Assembly: GCA_020632915.1 (NCBI GenBank)
Contig: JACKEP010000018.1
Span: 66,894-130,893, forward strand
Length of the DNA stretch: 64,000 nucleotides
Direction: 5' to 3'
From: Alphaproteobacteria bacterium
GTDB lineage: Bacteria; Myxococcota_A; UBA796; GCA-2862545
The notes beneath the pieces were generated by a model that was given only the letters and a program-made list of their open reading frames with translations, was not told the DNA's origin and ran no database searches. This document shows positions 41,490 through 50,129 of the stretch, in pieces. Made by a program: the position numbers and the translations under genes. Numbering within the stretch: position 1 is the first letter of the stretch; the number at the start of each line of letters is the position of its first letter.

Positions 41490-41563
41490 CGCCCGCACCT
41501 GGACTCGAACCAGGGACACACGGATTAACAGTCCGTTGCTCTAACCAACTGAGCTATGCAGGC
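41490..41563 (-). tRNA. tRNA-Asn(GTT)
   Basis: The minus-strand sequence begins GCCTGCATAGCTCAGTTGG and has the anticodon loop CTGTTAA with GTT. The acceptor stem GCCTGCA pairs with TGCGGGC, with one T-G pair; the D-arm (AGCTCAGTTGGTTAGAGC), anticodon stem and TPsiC arm (GGTTCGAGTCC) are all intact. The 3' CCA is not encoded. It is the probable target of the adjacent integrase. It is not disrupted. Confidence 0.95.
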
Positions 41564-41605
41564 AGGCTGCGCCCGGGCACCTCAGCACCCGCGCGCCCGG
41601 GCCAT

Positions 41606-42286
41606 CTACCCAACCCCGCCCGCAGCGTCAACGCCCGGCCGATCCCGCAGCCACGGCCGCACCGCCGCCACCAGCGCCTCCAGCACCGGGTCGGCGCCGG
41701 CGGCCTCGCGCACCACCCGCGCCGCCTCCGTCAGGTAGTCGGCCCCCAGCGCCCGCGGGCCCGGCATCCGCGGCGTCGCGTGCGCCAGCACCGCCGCCGT
41801 CTGCGTCACGTCCAGGCCGCCCTCGTGGAACGCGCCCTCGACGTGCGTCACCCACGCCAGCGCCTCGACCGTGCGCCCCGCACCCCCGAGCCGCCCCGCG
41901 ACCTCGGCACCGACCTCCACGACCACCGTCGCCCGCCGGTACCCGTCCCGCCGCTGCGGGGGCCCCGGCCGCGCGCCCTCGCGCCGGTCCAGCTCGGCGA
42001 GCACCACCGCCGCGTCCGCCGCGTCGTACACGATGACCTTCCCGGCGACGCCGCTGCCGTCCTCGACCGCCCGCATCCCCAACGCCAGCGACACCCGGTG
42101 GGTCCCCGTCGTCCACCCGGCCAGGCCCTCCGACAACCACGCGTCCTCGTGCGCGCACCCGCGCGTCACGCTCCGCTTGTCGAACGCCCGCCGCCACCCG
42201 GGCAGCCACCCGTCGACCACGCCGCGGACCCGCTCCGGGCACGCCGGCGCGTACATCAGCGACCCGTACCCGAACACCAGCAGCAC
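41606..42286 (-). CDS. Gamma-glutamylcyclotransferase-like protein
   Basis: This encodes 226 residues. The GTG at 42286 opens VLLVFGYGSLMYAPACPERV, and FGYGSLM is the substrate-loop signature of the gamma-glutamylcyclotransferase (ChaC-like) fold. A cofactor-free cyclase would release 5-oxoproline from gamma-glutamyl peptides such as glutathione. The middle phrase GKVIVYDAADAAVVLAELDRRE and the AWVTHVEG strand agree with the fold. ChaC proteins are usually about 200-230 residues. It is downstream of the lipase-maturation-like gene on the same strand. Confidence 0.8.
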   Translation of the reverse strand: MLLVFGYGSLMYAPACPERVRGVVDGWLPGWRRAFDKRSVTRGCAHEDAWLSEGLAGWTTGTHRVSLALGMRAVEDGSGVAGKVIVYDAADAAVVLAELDRREGARPGPPQRRDGYRRATVVVEVGAEVAGRLGGAGRTVEALAWVTHVEGAFHEGGLDVTQTAAVLAHATPRMPGPRALGADYLTEAARVVREAAGADPVLEALVAAVRPWLRDRPGVDAAGGVG

Positions 42287-42323
42287 CCCGGCCTCCTCGA
42301 CCGCCTGGACGTCGCGCCCGCGC

Positions 42324-43904
42324 TCAGCGCATCATCTCCGGGCAGTACAGCCCCACGCGCTCCCGCGTCCACCACGCCGGACCCTCGCCCGGCGCCGTGA
42401 ACTGGTAGTCGTAGCGCACCAGCCGCACCGCGTCGGGCGGGGCCGACGTCAGCAGGCGCAGGTCGCCCACCAGCCGCGCGATGGGCTCGCTGCCGCGGAG
42501 CAGGCCTGCCATCAGGCCGCGCGTCCACGGGGTGCGGTCGCACGTCGACAGGCCGGCGAACCACAGCTGCCAGTCCAAGCGCGGCATCAGCGGCGCCACC
42601 TGGGCCGGGCGCGCCATCGGGTCGCTCGTCTGCCAGCGCCACGTCAGCTCCGTCCACGGGCCGTCGCCCCAGCGGGCCTCGAGCACCGGGATCGGGCGCG
42701 TGGTCGTCATCACCGCGAACAGGCCGTAGGTGTTCACCGACCGCAGCGGCGCCACCGTGTCCACCACCGGTTCCACCGCCTCGGGCAGCGGCACCTGCGC
42801 GTAGCGGGGCACGCTCACGGCCACCGCGAGCGCCACCAGCGCTGCGGCCGCCGCGCCCACAGCCACCCGCCCGGGCACCGGCGGCGGCGGTCGGTAGGGC
42901 GGGGGACCCAGGCGGGCGTTGAGCCGGTGCAGGTGACGGTCGTCGAGCACCGCGACGCACAACACGACCGTGAGCAGCTGGAAGAAGCCGTAGTTGCCGG
43001 TCAGCGCCAGCAGGCCCATCAGCCCCACCACCGGCAGCGCCGCCCACGGACGCAGCCGGCGCGGGCCCAGCACGCCCCACACCACCCCGAGCTCGACGAC
43101 GAACATGCCCACCGCCGACAGCTTCTGGACCCAGGCCGGCAGGGCGTGGGCGTACCACGACACCGGGTTGGGCTGGGGCTGCGTGGCGTAGTGGTAGGTT
43201 AGCGCCGTCAGGTCGCGCCAGGTGGGGTCGTGGCTGGTGAGCTTGACCAGCCCCCCGAAGAACACCAGCCGGAACAGCAGCAGGCGCAGCACCCACCACC
43301 CTGGCGCCCAGGCGGCGTAGCGCGGCCGCGCCCCCCACCACGCCACCAGCACCGACGCCAGCGCCGTCTCCACCGCCAGCGCGTCCCACTGGAACTGCAG
43401 GAAGTCCTGCCCGACCACCGACAGCGACAGGTAGCTCGCCCACGCCACCAGCAGCGCGGGGGCAGGGTACCGCCCGGCCGCCACGAACAGGCTCGCCATC
43501 ACGCCCACCGCCGCCACCAGCCGCGGGCCCCAGGTCACCGGCAGGAACCAGCACGCCGTGGGCATCCACACCAGGTGCCCCCACGCCCGCTGCAGCCAGG
43601 CCGTCAGCCCCGGCACGTCCGGGCCCGGGATCGCCCCGCGCCCCACCAGCGCCCGGTCGATCACCGCCAGGAAGCCGTCGAGCGGCAGGATGCCCTGGGG
43701 ACCGATGAGCCCGGGCAGCTGCAGCCACAGCGACGCGAAGGCGATGGCCAGCGTCAGCCCCAGGCCGGCCAGGTAGAGCCGACGCACGCGCTCGGTGCCG
43801 GGCACCGGGGGCGGCTCGGTGGTGAGCACCATCCGCCCGGTGCGACCCTTGGCGCTGCGGGACGCGGCGCGGGAGGACGACGGGCCGGACTTGCGCTGCG
43901 CCAC
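42324..43904 (-). CDS. Lipase maturation factor family membrane protein
   Basis: This encodes 526 residues. It has about nine hydrophobic segments, and phrases such as FASLWLQLPGLIGPQGILPL, GQDFLQFQWDALAVETALAS and FRLVFFGGLVKLTSHDPTW are characteristic of the LMF family. A soluble part closes the protein, with VNTYGLFAVMTTTRP and DWQLWFAGLST. The start GTG at 43904 has the strong Shine-Dalgarno GGGGAGG at 43909-43915; the ATG at 43832 would lose the N-terminal basic stretch. In vertebrates LMF1 folds lipases; the bacterial role is unknown. It is divergent from the ceramidase-like gene, with 70 bases between, which may share a promoter region. Confidence 0.82.
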   Translation of the reverse strand: MAQRKSGPSSSRAASRSAKGRTGRMVLTTEPPPVPGTERVRRLYLAGLGLTLAIAFASLWLQLPGLIGPQGILPLDGFLAVIDRALVGRGAIPGPDVPGLTAWLQRAWGHLVWMPTACWFLPVTWGPRLVAAVGVMASLFVAAGRYPAPALLVAWASYLSLSVVGQDFLQFQWDALAVETALASVLVAWWGARPRYAAWAPGWWVLRLLLFRLVFFGGLVKLTSHDPTWRDLTALTYHYATQPQPNPVSWYAHALPAWVQKLSAVGMFVVELGVVWGVLGPRRLRPWAALPVVGLMGLLALTGNYGFFQLLTVVLCVAVLDDRHLHRLNARLGPPPYRPPPPVPGRVAVGAAAAALVALAVAVSVPRYAQVPLPEAVEPVVDTVAPLRSVNTYGLFAVMTTTRPIPVLEARWGDGPWTELTWRWQTSDPMARPAQVAPLMPRLDWQLWFAGLSTCDRTPWTRGLMAGLLRGSEPIARLVGDLRLLTSAPPDAVRLVRYDYQFTAPGEGPAWWTRERVGLYCPEMMR

Positions 43905-43908
43905 GGGA

Positions 43909-43915
43909 CCTCCCC
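43909..43915 (-). promoter_or_regulatory. Shine-Dalgarno deciding the GTG start at 43904
   Basis: GGGGAGG lies 4 bases upstream of the GTG at 43904 and supports that start over the internal ATG at 43832, which has no good ribosome-binding site. It is also part of the 70-base gap shared with the divergent gene. Confidence 0.6.
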
Positions 43916-43974
43916 ACGCGGGCCGCGGACCCGCTGCACCCGGTGCTATCGTCGCGCTCCCCCGGAGGTCGACC

Positions 43975-45918
43975 ATGCGCGCCACGCTGCTGATCCTCGT
44001 GCTCACGGCCTGCGGACCCGGCGGCGACGCCCCGTCCGACGACACCGACACCGACGCGGCCCTGCCGCTGGGCATCCCCACGTCGGGGGACGGCGACACG
44101 CGCGCCGGGGTGGCCGTCGTCGACCTGACCCCGGTGGTCACCGAGACCTTCGACGACGTCAACGGCAACCACCTCTTCGACGGCTGCTTCGACCAGCCCG
44201 CCGGCGGCACCCCCGACTGCCCCGAGGGCTGGGACGACGTCGACGCCGACGGGGTGTTCGACGCCGTGTTCATCGGCGGCTTCTCGCCCCTGCGCCCGGC
44301 CGAGGCCGTCCACGACCCGATCACCGCCCGCGCCATCGTGCTCGAGGACGGCGGGGACTACGTCGCCTTCGTGGTGCTCGATCTGGTCGGCCTCGCGAGC
44401 CCGCGCATCGAGGACGCCGCCGACCTGCTCGCCGCCGACGGCTTCGACCGCGACCACCTCGTCGTCCTGTCCACCCACAACCACCAGGGCCCCGACACCA
44501 TGGGTCTGTGGGGCAACCCCGAGGCCTGCCTGCTCCCGGGCGACCCCGACTGCGTCAAGGGCTTCGACGCCGTCTACCAGGAGCGCGTGTCCGCCGGCAT
44601 CGCCGACGCCGTGCGGCAGGCGGCGGCCTCGATGGTCGCGGTCGACCTGCGCGTCGGGCGCGTGGCGATGCGCGACCGCTCGCCGCTGTTCAACGGCAGC
44701 GTGTGGGGCGGCCACAACCCGACCGCCAAGATGCACGGCATGGTCCACGACATCCGCGACCCGGTCATCGTGTCCGACCAGCTCCTCGCGATCCAGGCCA
44801 CCCACCGCGACGACGACGCCGCCGGCGACGTGCTGTTCACCTGGACGAGCTGGTCGGGGCACCCCGAGGTGCGCGGGGGCGACAACAACGCCCTGTCGGC
44901 GGACTGGGTGGGCGTGGCCCGCAGCGTCCTCGAAGACCACTACGGCGGCGTGGCGGTGCACATGCCCGAGTCGCTCGGGGGCATGCAGTCCGCGCTGGGC
45001 GGCTCGCTGCCGCTGGTGGACGAGTCCGGCGCCCACGTGCTCAAGACCTGCACCCAGGACGACGTCGACGGGCCCACCGAGGGCTGCACCGGCAAGACGG
45101 TCGGCGAAGTGGCCACCTACGACGACGGCGTGCAGGTGCCCGTCTGGGCCGAGCAGGACAGCTGGGACTTCGTGCGCTCCCACGGCTGGCACATCGCCGA
45201 GGCCGCGATCGCCGCGCTCGACGCCGGCGAGACCACCCACGCCACGCCACTGCGCGTGATGGCCGAGGACGGCTGGGTGCCCGTCCGCAACGTCGCCTAC
45301 ACGTTGCTCGGCCCCCGCGGCATCTTCGACCTGGGGCTGGACGAGGGCACCAAGGACACCGACGTGTGCCCCCAGGCGGGCGAGGTGACGCTGGGCTGCC
45401 TGCCGTTCCGCGTGTTCCGCGTGCAGCTCGGCCCGGTCGGCTTCGCCTCCGCCCCCGGTGAGCTCCTCCCCGAGCTGTCGTGGGGCCTGCCGACCGACGA
45501 TCCCCAGTGGGTCACCGAGGCGGCCGACCCGACCGCGCGCGGGCCCGGCTCCCGCTACTTCCCCCAGCACGATCCGGACTGCGACGACGTGCCCTTCGAC
45601 GACTGCCGCGAGGCGTTCACGGTGGGGGACTGCGACTGCCTGAGCCTGCACGCGTGGCCGTACGTGCTGTCCGACGACGACCCCGCGCTGCACCCGGTGC
45701 TCGACGACCTCGACACGCCCTACAAGGCCGCGATCAGCATGACGTCGACCTACCTGTCCTACATCCTGCCCGAGCCCAGCGTGAACCACGCCGTGTCGCT
45801 GCTCACCGACGACGGCGACCACTACGAGGACACCGTCACGCCGGCGTGGGACTTCGGCACGCTGTACCTGCAGACGTGGAACCGGCTGGTCGATCGCTGG
45901 GACGCTGCGTCGCCTTGA
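43975..45918 (+). CDS. Neutral ceramidase-like lipoprotein
   Basis: This encodes 647 residues. The ATG at 43975 follows GGAGGTCG. The signal is MRATLLILVLTACGPGG with lipobox TAC, then an Asp/Thr linker. The phrase LVVLSTHNHQGPDTMGLWG is typical of the neutral/alkaline non-lysosomal ceramidase family (zinc His in TH.H..P). Further family-like phrases are GVAVVDLTPVVTE at the N-terminus and GHPEVRGGDNNALSADW. The protein has its own insertions, such as DVNGNHLFDGCFDQPAGG, which may bind Ca. The C-terminal part differs from usual ceramidases, so the substrate could be another amide lipid. Confidence 0.7.
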   Translation: MRATLLILVLTACGPGGDAPSDDTDTDAALPLGIPTSGDGDTRAGVAVVDLTPVVTETFDDVNGNHLFDGCFDQPAGGTPDCPEGWDDVDADGVFDAVFIGGFSPLRPAEAVHDPITARAIVLEDGGDYVAFVVLDLVGLASPRIEDAADLLAADGFDRDHLVVLSTHNHQGPDTMGLWGNPEACLLPGDPDCVKGFDAVYQERVSAGIADAVRQAAASMVAVDLRVGRVAMRDRSPLFNGSVWGGHNPTAKMHGMVHDIRDPVIVSDQLLAIQATHRDDDAAGDVLFTWTSWSGHPEVRGGDNNALSADWVGVARSVLEDHYGGVAVHMPESLGGMQSALGGSLPLVDESGAHVLKTCTQDDVDGPTEGCTGKTVGEVATYDDGVQVPVWAEQDSWDFVRSHGWHIAEAAIAALDAGETTHATPLRVMAEDGWVPVRNVAYTLLGPRGIFDLGLDEGTKDTDVCPQAGEVTLGCLPFRVFRVQLGPVGFASAPGELLPELSWGLPTDDPQWVTEAADPTARGPGSRYFPQHDPDCDDVPFDDCREAFTVGDCDCLSLHAWPYVLSDDDPALHPVLDDLDTPYKAAISMTSTYLSYILPEPSVNHAVSLLTDDGDHYEDTVTPAWDFGTLYLQTWNRLVDRWDAASP

Positions 45919-45971
45919 CGGGCCCGGTGGGGCCCACCACAATGACCGACGCAAGCGCTGGGGAGGATGGC

Positions 45972-48023
45972 GTGGACGGTGGAGACGGGACGGCGACCGG
46001 CTGGGTGCGGCTGTCGCGCACGTGCCAGAACGCCTGCATCTTCTGCTCCGAGCACGGCGTGCTCGACGGCACGACCGTGGCCTGGGACGACGTCGTCACC
46101 GCCTTGGACGCCGTGGCGGCCGCCGGGCTGACGCGGGTGGTGCTGTCGGGGGGTGAGCCCACGCTGTCCAAGGACCTGATCAAGGCGATCAAGCACGCCA
46201 AGGGTCTGGGCCTGCGCGTGGCGCTCACGACGAACGGGCGGGTGATCAAGTCCGACAAGGTCGCCCAGGTGCTCGAAGGGGCCGGGCTCGACGAGATCCG
46301 GATCAGCGTCCACGCCGGCCGGCGCACCACCCACGACGCGCTCACCCGTAAGCCCGACTCGTGGATCGAGAGCCTGTCGGCGCTGCGGTCGGCGGGCAAG
46401 ACGGGCATGCGCACCACGCTCGTGAGCGTGATGACGGCTCACAACATCGACGAGCTGTCCCACCTGATGCACCTGGGCACGATGGCCGGCATCCAGGAGA
46501 TGGAGGTCCGCTACCCGGCGCGTCAGGGGATGTTCGCGCCCGCCGCGGTCCACGCCGAGCACACCCACCCGATGCGCACGTCGCTCAAGATGCTGGGCAC
46601 GCTCTGGTACGAGGCCAAGGAGGAGGTGATCTTCCTGCGGTCGGTGGGCTTCGACGGCACCGAGGACCTGGGCCTCGACCCGTTTGGCGATCGGCGCCAG
46701 GCCGACACGGCGCTGATGACGATGCTGCGGCAGCGCGTGTTCGTGCCGCAGGCGGGCCTGGGCACGACGATCGCGGGCGACGAGGGGCTCACCAAGGACG
46801 TGGTGGCGTTGGCTGAGTCCTGCGGCGGGCTGCCCCAGGCGGGCCTCGAGCTCGCCGCGCGCGGGGCACCGCTGCTCGACGGGCCGTGGTGCGTGGGCGG
46901 TCGACCGCTGCCCGACGCCAGCCACGGCGAGCGGCTGCACGAGCCGCCGGGCTGCGCCACCTGTCCCATGGCCGACCGCTGCCCGCGTCTGCCGGGCAAG
47001 CTCGCCAAGCTCGACCACGGCGACATCGCGCCGCTGCCGCACTGGGCGGGCGTGGTGCGCGGGCGCGTGGCGCTCGTCGGCGACCCGGGCGACGTGCTCA
47101 CCACCCGGCACGTGCTGCCCGATCTGGCGACGGCGCTGGTGGCGCTGGGCGTGGACGCCGCGGTGCACCTGGGCGTGGACGCCGCCGTGGCCTCGGCCGA
47201 CACGGTGATCTGCGACGCGCCGAACGCGCGCGCGGTGCTCGGCCACCCGGACCGGTCCCCAGAGCAGGTGGTGGTGGTGCTCGACACCACGCTCGGCGCC
47301 GACCTGCACGATCTGCCGGCGCCGCCGACGCTCGTGGAGAGCTGGGCGCCGGGGCTCGTCGGTCACCTCGTGGCGGCGGGCATCGACCTGCGCACGGTCC
47401 GCTGGCGGGCGGCACCCGTCCCTGCGGTGGCGGGCGAGGCGGGGGCGCTGTCGGACGGGCCGGTCGTGGTGCTCGGGTCCTGCGTCGACCTGGCCGTGCT
47501 GGAGTCGGCGCTGGTGACGTGCACCGGGCGGCTGCCGCCGGTGCGGGTGCTCGACACGTCGGCGCGGCCGCTGGCGTCGACGCGGCTGGCGACGTCGGTC
47601 CGGGACGCGTCGGACGAGGCGATCCTGCACGACGTGCTCGGCGCGCGCTGCGTGGTGTTCCCCGCGACGGCGGTGGACGACACGCCGGATCAGCGTCGGG
47701 CGCTCGCGCGCGACCTGCGCTGGCTCGCGGTGGCCCAGGCGGCCGGGCGCCCGGTCATCGCCGTCCGTGCCCCCGGCGTGGCCGACGGGGTGCGCCACGA
47801 CGTCACCGGCTGGCTCGCGGCGAACTCCGGTGCGTCCGAGCTCGCGGCGGCGCTGACCGCCGTGGTCGCCGAGCCCCTGCGGCTGCAGCGGCTGGCGGTG
47901 GGGGCGCGCCAGCTGGGCACGCAGGCGCTGCCGGCGACGTGGGCCCACGAGCTGGTCCACGGTCGCCTGCCGGACGCCGTCCCGCTCGTGCCCACCGCCC
48001 CCCGCCCGTGGCCGGCCTGGTAG
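45972..48023 (+). CDS. Radical SAM enzyme fused to a glycosyltransferase-like domain
   Basis: This encodes 683 residues from the GTG at 45972, which has GGGGAGG 5-6 bases upstream; an in-frame ATG at 45942 lacks one. The radical SAM core has the cluster motif CQNACIFC (C18, C22, C25), GGEPTL near residue 60, and the usual ISVHAG and TTLVSVMT strands. A short Cys group (CATCPMADRC, near 328) may hold an extra Fe-S cluster. The last 340 residues resemble a GT-B glycosyltransferase, with RVALVGDPGD and the C-lobe phrases RPVIAVRAPGVADGV and HDVTGWLAANSG. Such a fusion might modify a peptide or sugar. It follows the ceramidase-like gene by 53 bases, on the same strand. Confidence 0.78.
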   Translation: MDGGDGTATGWVRLSRTCQNACIFCSEHGVLDGTTVAWDDVVTALDAVAAAGLTRVVLSGGEPTLSKDLIKAIKHAKGLGLRVALTTNGRVIKSDKVAQVLEGAGLDEIRISVHAGRRTTHDALTRKPDSWIESLSALRSAGKTGMRTTLVSVMTAHNIDELSHLMHLGTMAGIQEMEVRYPARQGMFAPAAVHAEHTHPMRTSLKMLGTLWYEAKEEVIFLRSVGFDGTEDLGLDPFGDRRQADTALMTMLRQRVFVPQAGLGTTIAGDEGLTKDVVALAESCGGLPQAGLELAARGAPLLDGPWCVGGRPLPDASHGERLHEPPGCATCPMADRCPRLPGKLAKLDHGDIAPLPHWAGVVRGRVALVGDPGDVLTTRHVLPDLATALVALGVDAAVHLGVDAAVASADTVICDAPNARAVLGHPDRSPEQVVVVLDTTLGADLHDLPAPPTLVESWAPGLVGHLVAAGIDLRTVRWRAAPVPAVAGEAGALSDGPVVVLGSCVDLAVLESALVTCTGRLPPVRVLDTSARPLASTRLATSVRDASDEAILHDVLGARCVVFPATAVDDTPDQRRALARDLRWLAVAQAAGRPVIAVRAPGVADGVRHDVTGWLAANSGASELAAALTAVVAEPLRLQRLAVGARQLGTQALPATWAHELVHGRLPDAVPLVPTAPRPWPAW

Positions 48024-48053
48024 GGGCCGTCGGGCGGAGCGAGCGAGCCGCGG

Positions 48054-48881
48054 TCAGACGAAGAAGTCGGGCTGCAGCTGTTCGTCGGGCAGGTCGGGGC
48101 TGACCTTGTAGCCGGACAGGTCGGTGACGCCCTCGGCGGCCAGCACCTCTTCGTCGATGAAGAAGTTGCCGGTGCACGTGGTGTGGTCACGCAGCAGGAT
48201 GAACCGCGCGGCGTCACCCATGATGTCGGGCGTGCGGCTGTGGGACACGACCATGTCGCCGCCGAGCAGGTTCTGCACCGCCGCCGTGGCGATGGTGGTG
48301 CGCGGCCACAGGCCGTTGAACGCGACCTTGCCGGCGAACTCGTCGGCCATGCCGAGCACGCACATGCTCATGCCGAACTTCGCCATGGTGTAGGCCACAT
48401 GGGGCGAGAACCAGCGCGCCTCCATGTTCAGCGGCGGCGACAGGTTGAGCACGTGGGGGTTGGACCCCTTGAGCAGGTGGGGCAGGCAGACCTTGGTGGT
48501 GAGGAACGTCCCGCGCGTGTTGATGTGGTGCATCAGGTCGTAGCGCTTCATGTCCGTGGCCAGCGTGGGCGTCAGGCTGATGGCGCTCGCGTTGTTGATC
48601 AGGATGTCGATGCCGCCGAACCGCGCCACGGCGGCGTCGACGGCGGCCTGCACCTGGTCCTCGAAGCGGATGTCGGCCTGCACGGGCAGGGCTTGCCCGC
48701 CGGCGGCCTCGATCTCGGCGGCGGCGGTGAAGATGGTGCCGGGCAGCTTGGGGTGGGGCTCGGCGGTCTTGGCCGCGATGACCACGTTGGCGCCGTCGCG
48801 CGCGGCGGCCACGGCGATCGACAGGCCGATCCCTCGGCTGCCTCCGGTGATGAACAGGGTCTTGCCGGCGAGCGTGGTCAA
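48054..48881 (-). CDS. SDR oxidoreductase, HSDL2-like
   Basis: This encodes 275 residues. The Rossmann motif FITGGSRGIGLSIA (TGxxxGIG), the ILINNASAI strand, and the active site Ser in LNLSPPLN with YTMAKFGMS (YxxxK) are all present, so it looks catalytically complete, unlike the SDR at 17260. The long variable part PHPKLPGTIFTAAAEIEAAG resembles HSDL2-type hydroxysteroid-like dehydrogenases. The C-terminus ends in QPDFFV. It is convergent with the radical SAM gene. The substrate is probably a lipid-type alcohol or ketone, by family only. Confidence 0.85.
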   Translation of the reverse strand: MTTLAGKTLFITGGSRGIGLSIAVAAARDGANVVIAAKTAEPHPKLPGTIFTAAAEIEAAGGQALPVQADIRFEDQVQAAVDAAVARFGGIDILINNASAISLTPTLATDMKRYDLMHHINTRGTFLTTKVCLPHLLKGSNPHVLNLSPPLNMEARWFSPHVAYTMAKFGMSMCVLGMADEFAGKVAFNGLWPRTTIATAAVQNLLGGDMVVSHSRTPDIMGDAARFILLRDHTTCTGNFFIDEEVLAAEGVTDLSGYKVSPDLPDEQLQPDFFV

Positions 48882-48919
48882 GGAGCCTCCAGGGCGTGGG
48901 TGCCCCTTGACCTAGCCCG

Positions 48920-48956
48920 CGCGGGCGCAGGGTGGGACCGCGTCGGCCCACCCCGC
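48920..48956. repeat. 37-base repeat copy 1, with hairpin
   Basis: This is identical to 50086-50122, exactly 1,166 bases away. It contains a perfect 7-base stem (48930-48936 with 48947-48953; GGGTGGG/CCCACCC) with a 10-base loop. It sits just past the stop of the lipoprotein gene at 48964-49851. On the minus strand this might be a terminator, but no T-run follows. Confidence 0.75.
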
Positions 48957-48963
48957 ACGGCGA

Positions 48964-49851
48964 TCAGTAGACGTTCATGTCGTAGGTGTTGCCGGGCGAC
49001 GTGCCGTCGTCCGAGTACATCCGCACCGCGATGTAGTAGGTGCCGTCCGCGGGCGCGACGAAGGTGATGGTCTCGTCGTCGCTCGCCGTGTAGCCACGCA
49101 CCGCGTAGTTCGCGTTGAGCACGTCGATGTTGTTCGGGTACGGCGCATCCACCAGGTAGAGGTCGAGGTCGCCCTCGGTGTCGGTGAAGAAGATGTCGAC
49201 GTTGACCGTCTGGCCGGCGAGCAGGTCGATGCTGTGCCAGTCGATGTCGTCCTCGGTGCAGAGCACGCGACCGGTGGAGCTCGACCCGATGGCCACGGCC
49301 GTGGACGCCGCGGGGCTGTCGTCGGGCTCGAAGCCGTCGTCGCCGGTGGGGCAGTTCGCCGAGAAGGGCAGGACGGTCTTCGCGAACGGCGAGCTGCCGG
49401 CGAACACCCCGGTGGTCGGGTCGGGCGACAGCGCCTGGAACACGTAGTCGTCGGCCGCGAGGGTCCGCGGCAGGGTGCCGTTGAACGCCAGGGCGCCTGC
49501 GCCGTCGGCCGTGCCGAGGACGACGAACCGGTAGCCCGACGTGCCCGGGGTGATGTCGAGGCAGTCGCCGATCCAGGCGGGGCAGCTACCCGCGGCAATG
49601 GTGCCGTTGGACACGGCGAGACCGACGGTGGCGCCGGGCGAGGCACCGGTCACGCGCAGGTCGATCCACTTGCCGGCGACGAACTCGTCGGCTCCGAGGC
49701 TGCTGCCCAGTCCCAGCGTCTGCGGCAGCGGAAGCTGACCGGCGACCGGTGTGGGGAGCGCCTCGGGGTGCTGGGCGTCGAGGTCGGCGGCGGTGTCGCA
49801 GCCGGCAAGACCGACGAGGGTGAACAGGAGTCCGGTGTGGATGCGGGACAT
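48964..49851 (-). CDS. PPC-domain lipoprotein, array member 1
   Basis: This encodes 295 residues. The ATG at 49851 gives MSRIHTGLLFTLVGLAGCDT with lipobox AGC. Residues 30-140 have the array-specific block GQLPLPQTL, AGKWIDLRV, VGLAVSNG, CLDITPGTSGYRF. Residues 175-295 have the bacterial pre-peptidase C-terminal (PPC) pattern: DDIDWHSIDLLAGQTVNVDI, then GDLDLYLVDAP, DETITFVAPADGTYYIAV and SPGNTYDMNVY. PPC domains are usually accessory to secreted proteases, but no protease domain is attached here. It is nearly identical in layout and length to member 2, as a tandem duplicate. It lies 98 bases after member 2's terminator-like hairpin. Confidence 0.78.
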   Translation of the reverse strand: MSRIHTGLLFTLVGLAGCDTAADLDAQHPEALPTPVAGQLPLPQTLGLGSSLGADEFVAGKWIDLRVTGASPGATVGLAVSNGTIAAGSCPAWIGDCLDITPGTSGYRFVVLGTADGAGALAFNGTLPRTLAADDYVFQALSPDPTTGVFAGSSPFAKTVLPFSANCPTGDDGFEPDDSPAASTAVAIGSSSTGRVLCTEDDIDWHSIDLLAGQTVNVDIFFTDTEGDLDLYLVDAPYPNNIDVLNANYAVRGYTASDDETITFVAPADGTYYIAVRMYSDDGTSPGNTYDMNVY

Positions 49852-50085
49852 GGCCTTCTCCTGGAGCCTGCGAGAGGCTCCCTGGGGTTGCGCGCGGGGG
49901 CGAGCACGCCGTGCACCCGGCCCCGCCCAAGCGTCCCGCAGTCCCGTCCGAAGGTCAATCGTGCGCCTGTGCGTTTCGCTACAGGACCCGTACTGTTCAA
50001 GGAACGGTGGAACGTACGTGCCGGCGTGGTGGAGGTTCTGACGGAGTACGGGCCCGGCCACGTCCTGCCTGGCGTCTCGGTCGAC

Positions 50086-50122
50086 CGCGGGCGCAGGGTG
50101 GGACCGCGTCGGCCCACCCCGC
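50086..50122. repeat. 37-base repeat copy 2, with hairpin
   Basis: This is identical to 48920-48956, and the hairpin stems are at 50096-50102 and 50113-50119. It sits just past the stop of array member 2. The two copies mark the ends of a 1,166-base tandem duplication that carries gene, upstream region and this hairpin. Confidence 0.75.
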
Positions 50123-50129
50123 GGGGCGA

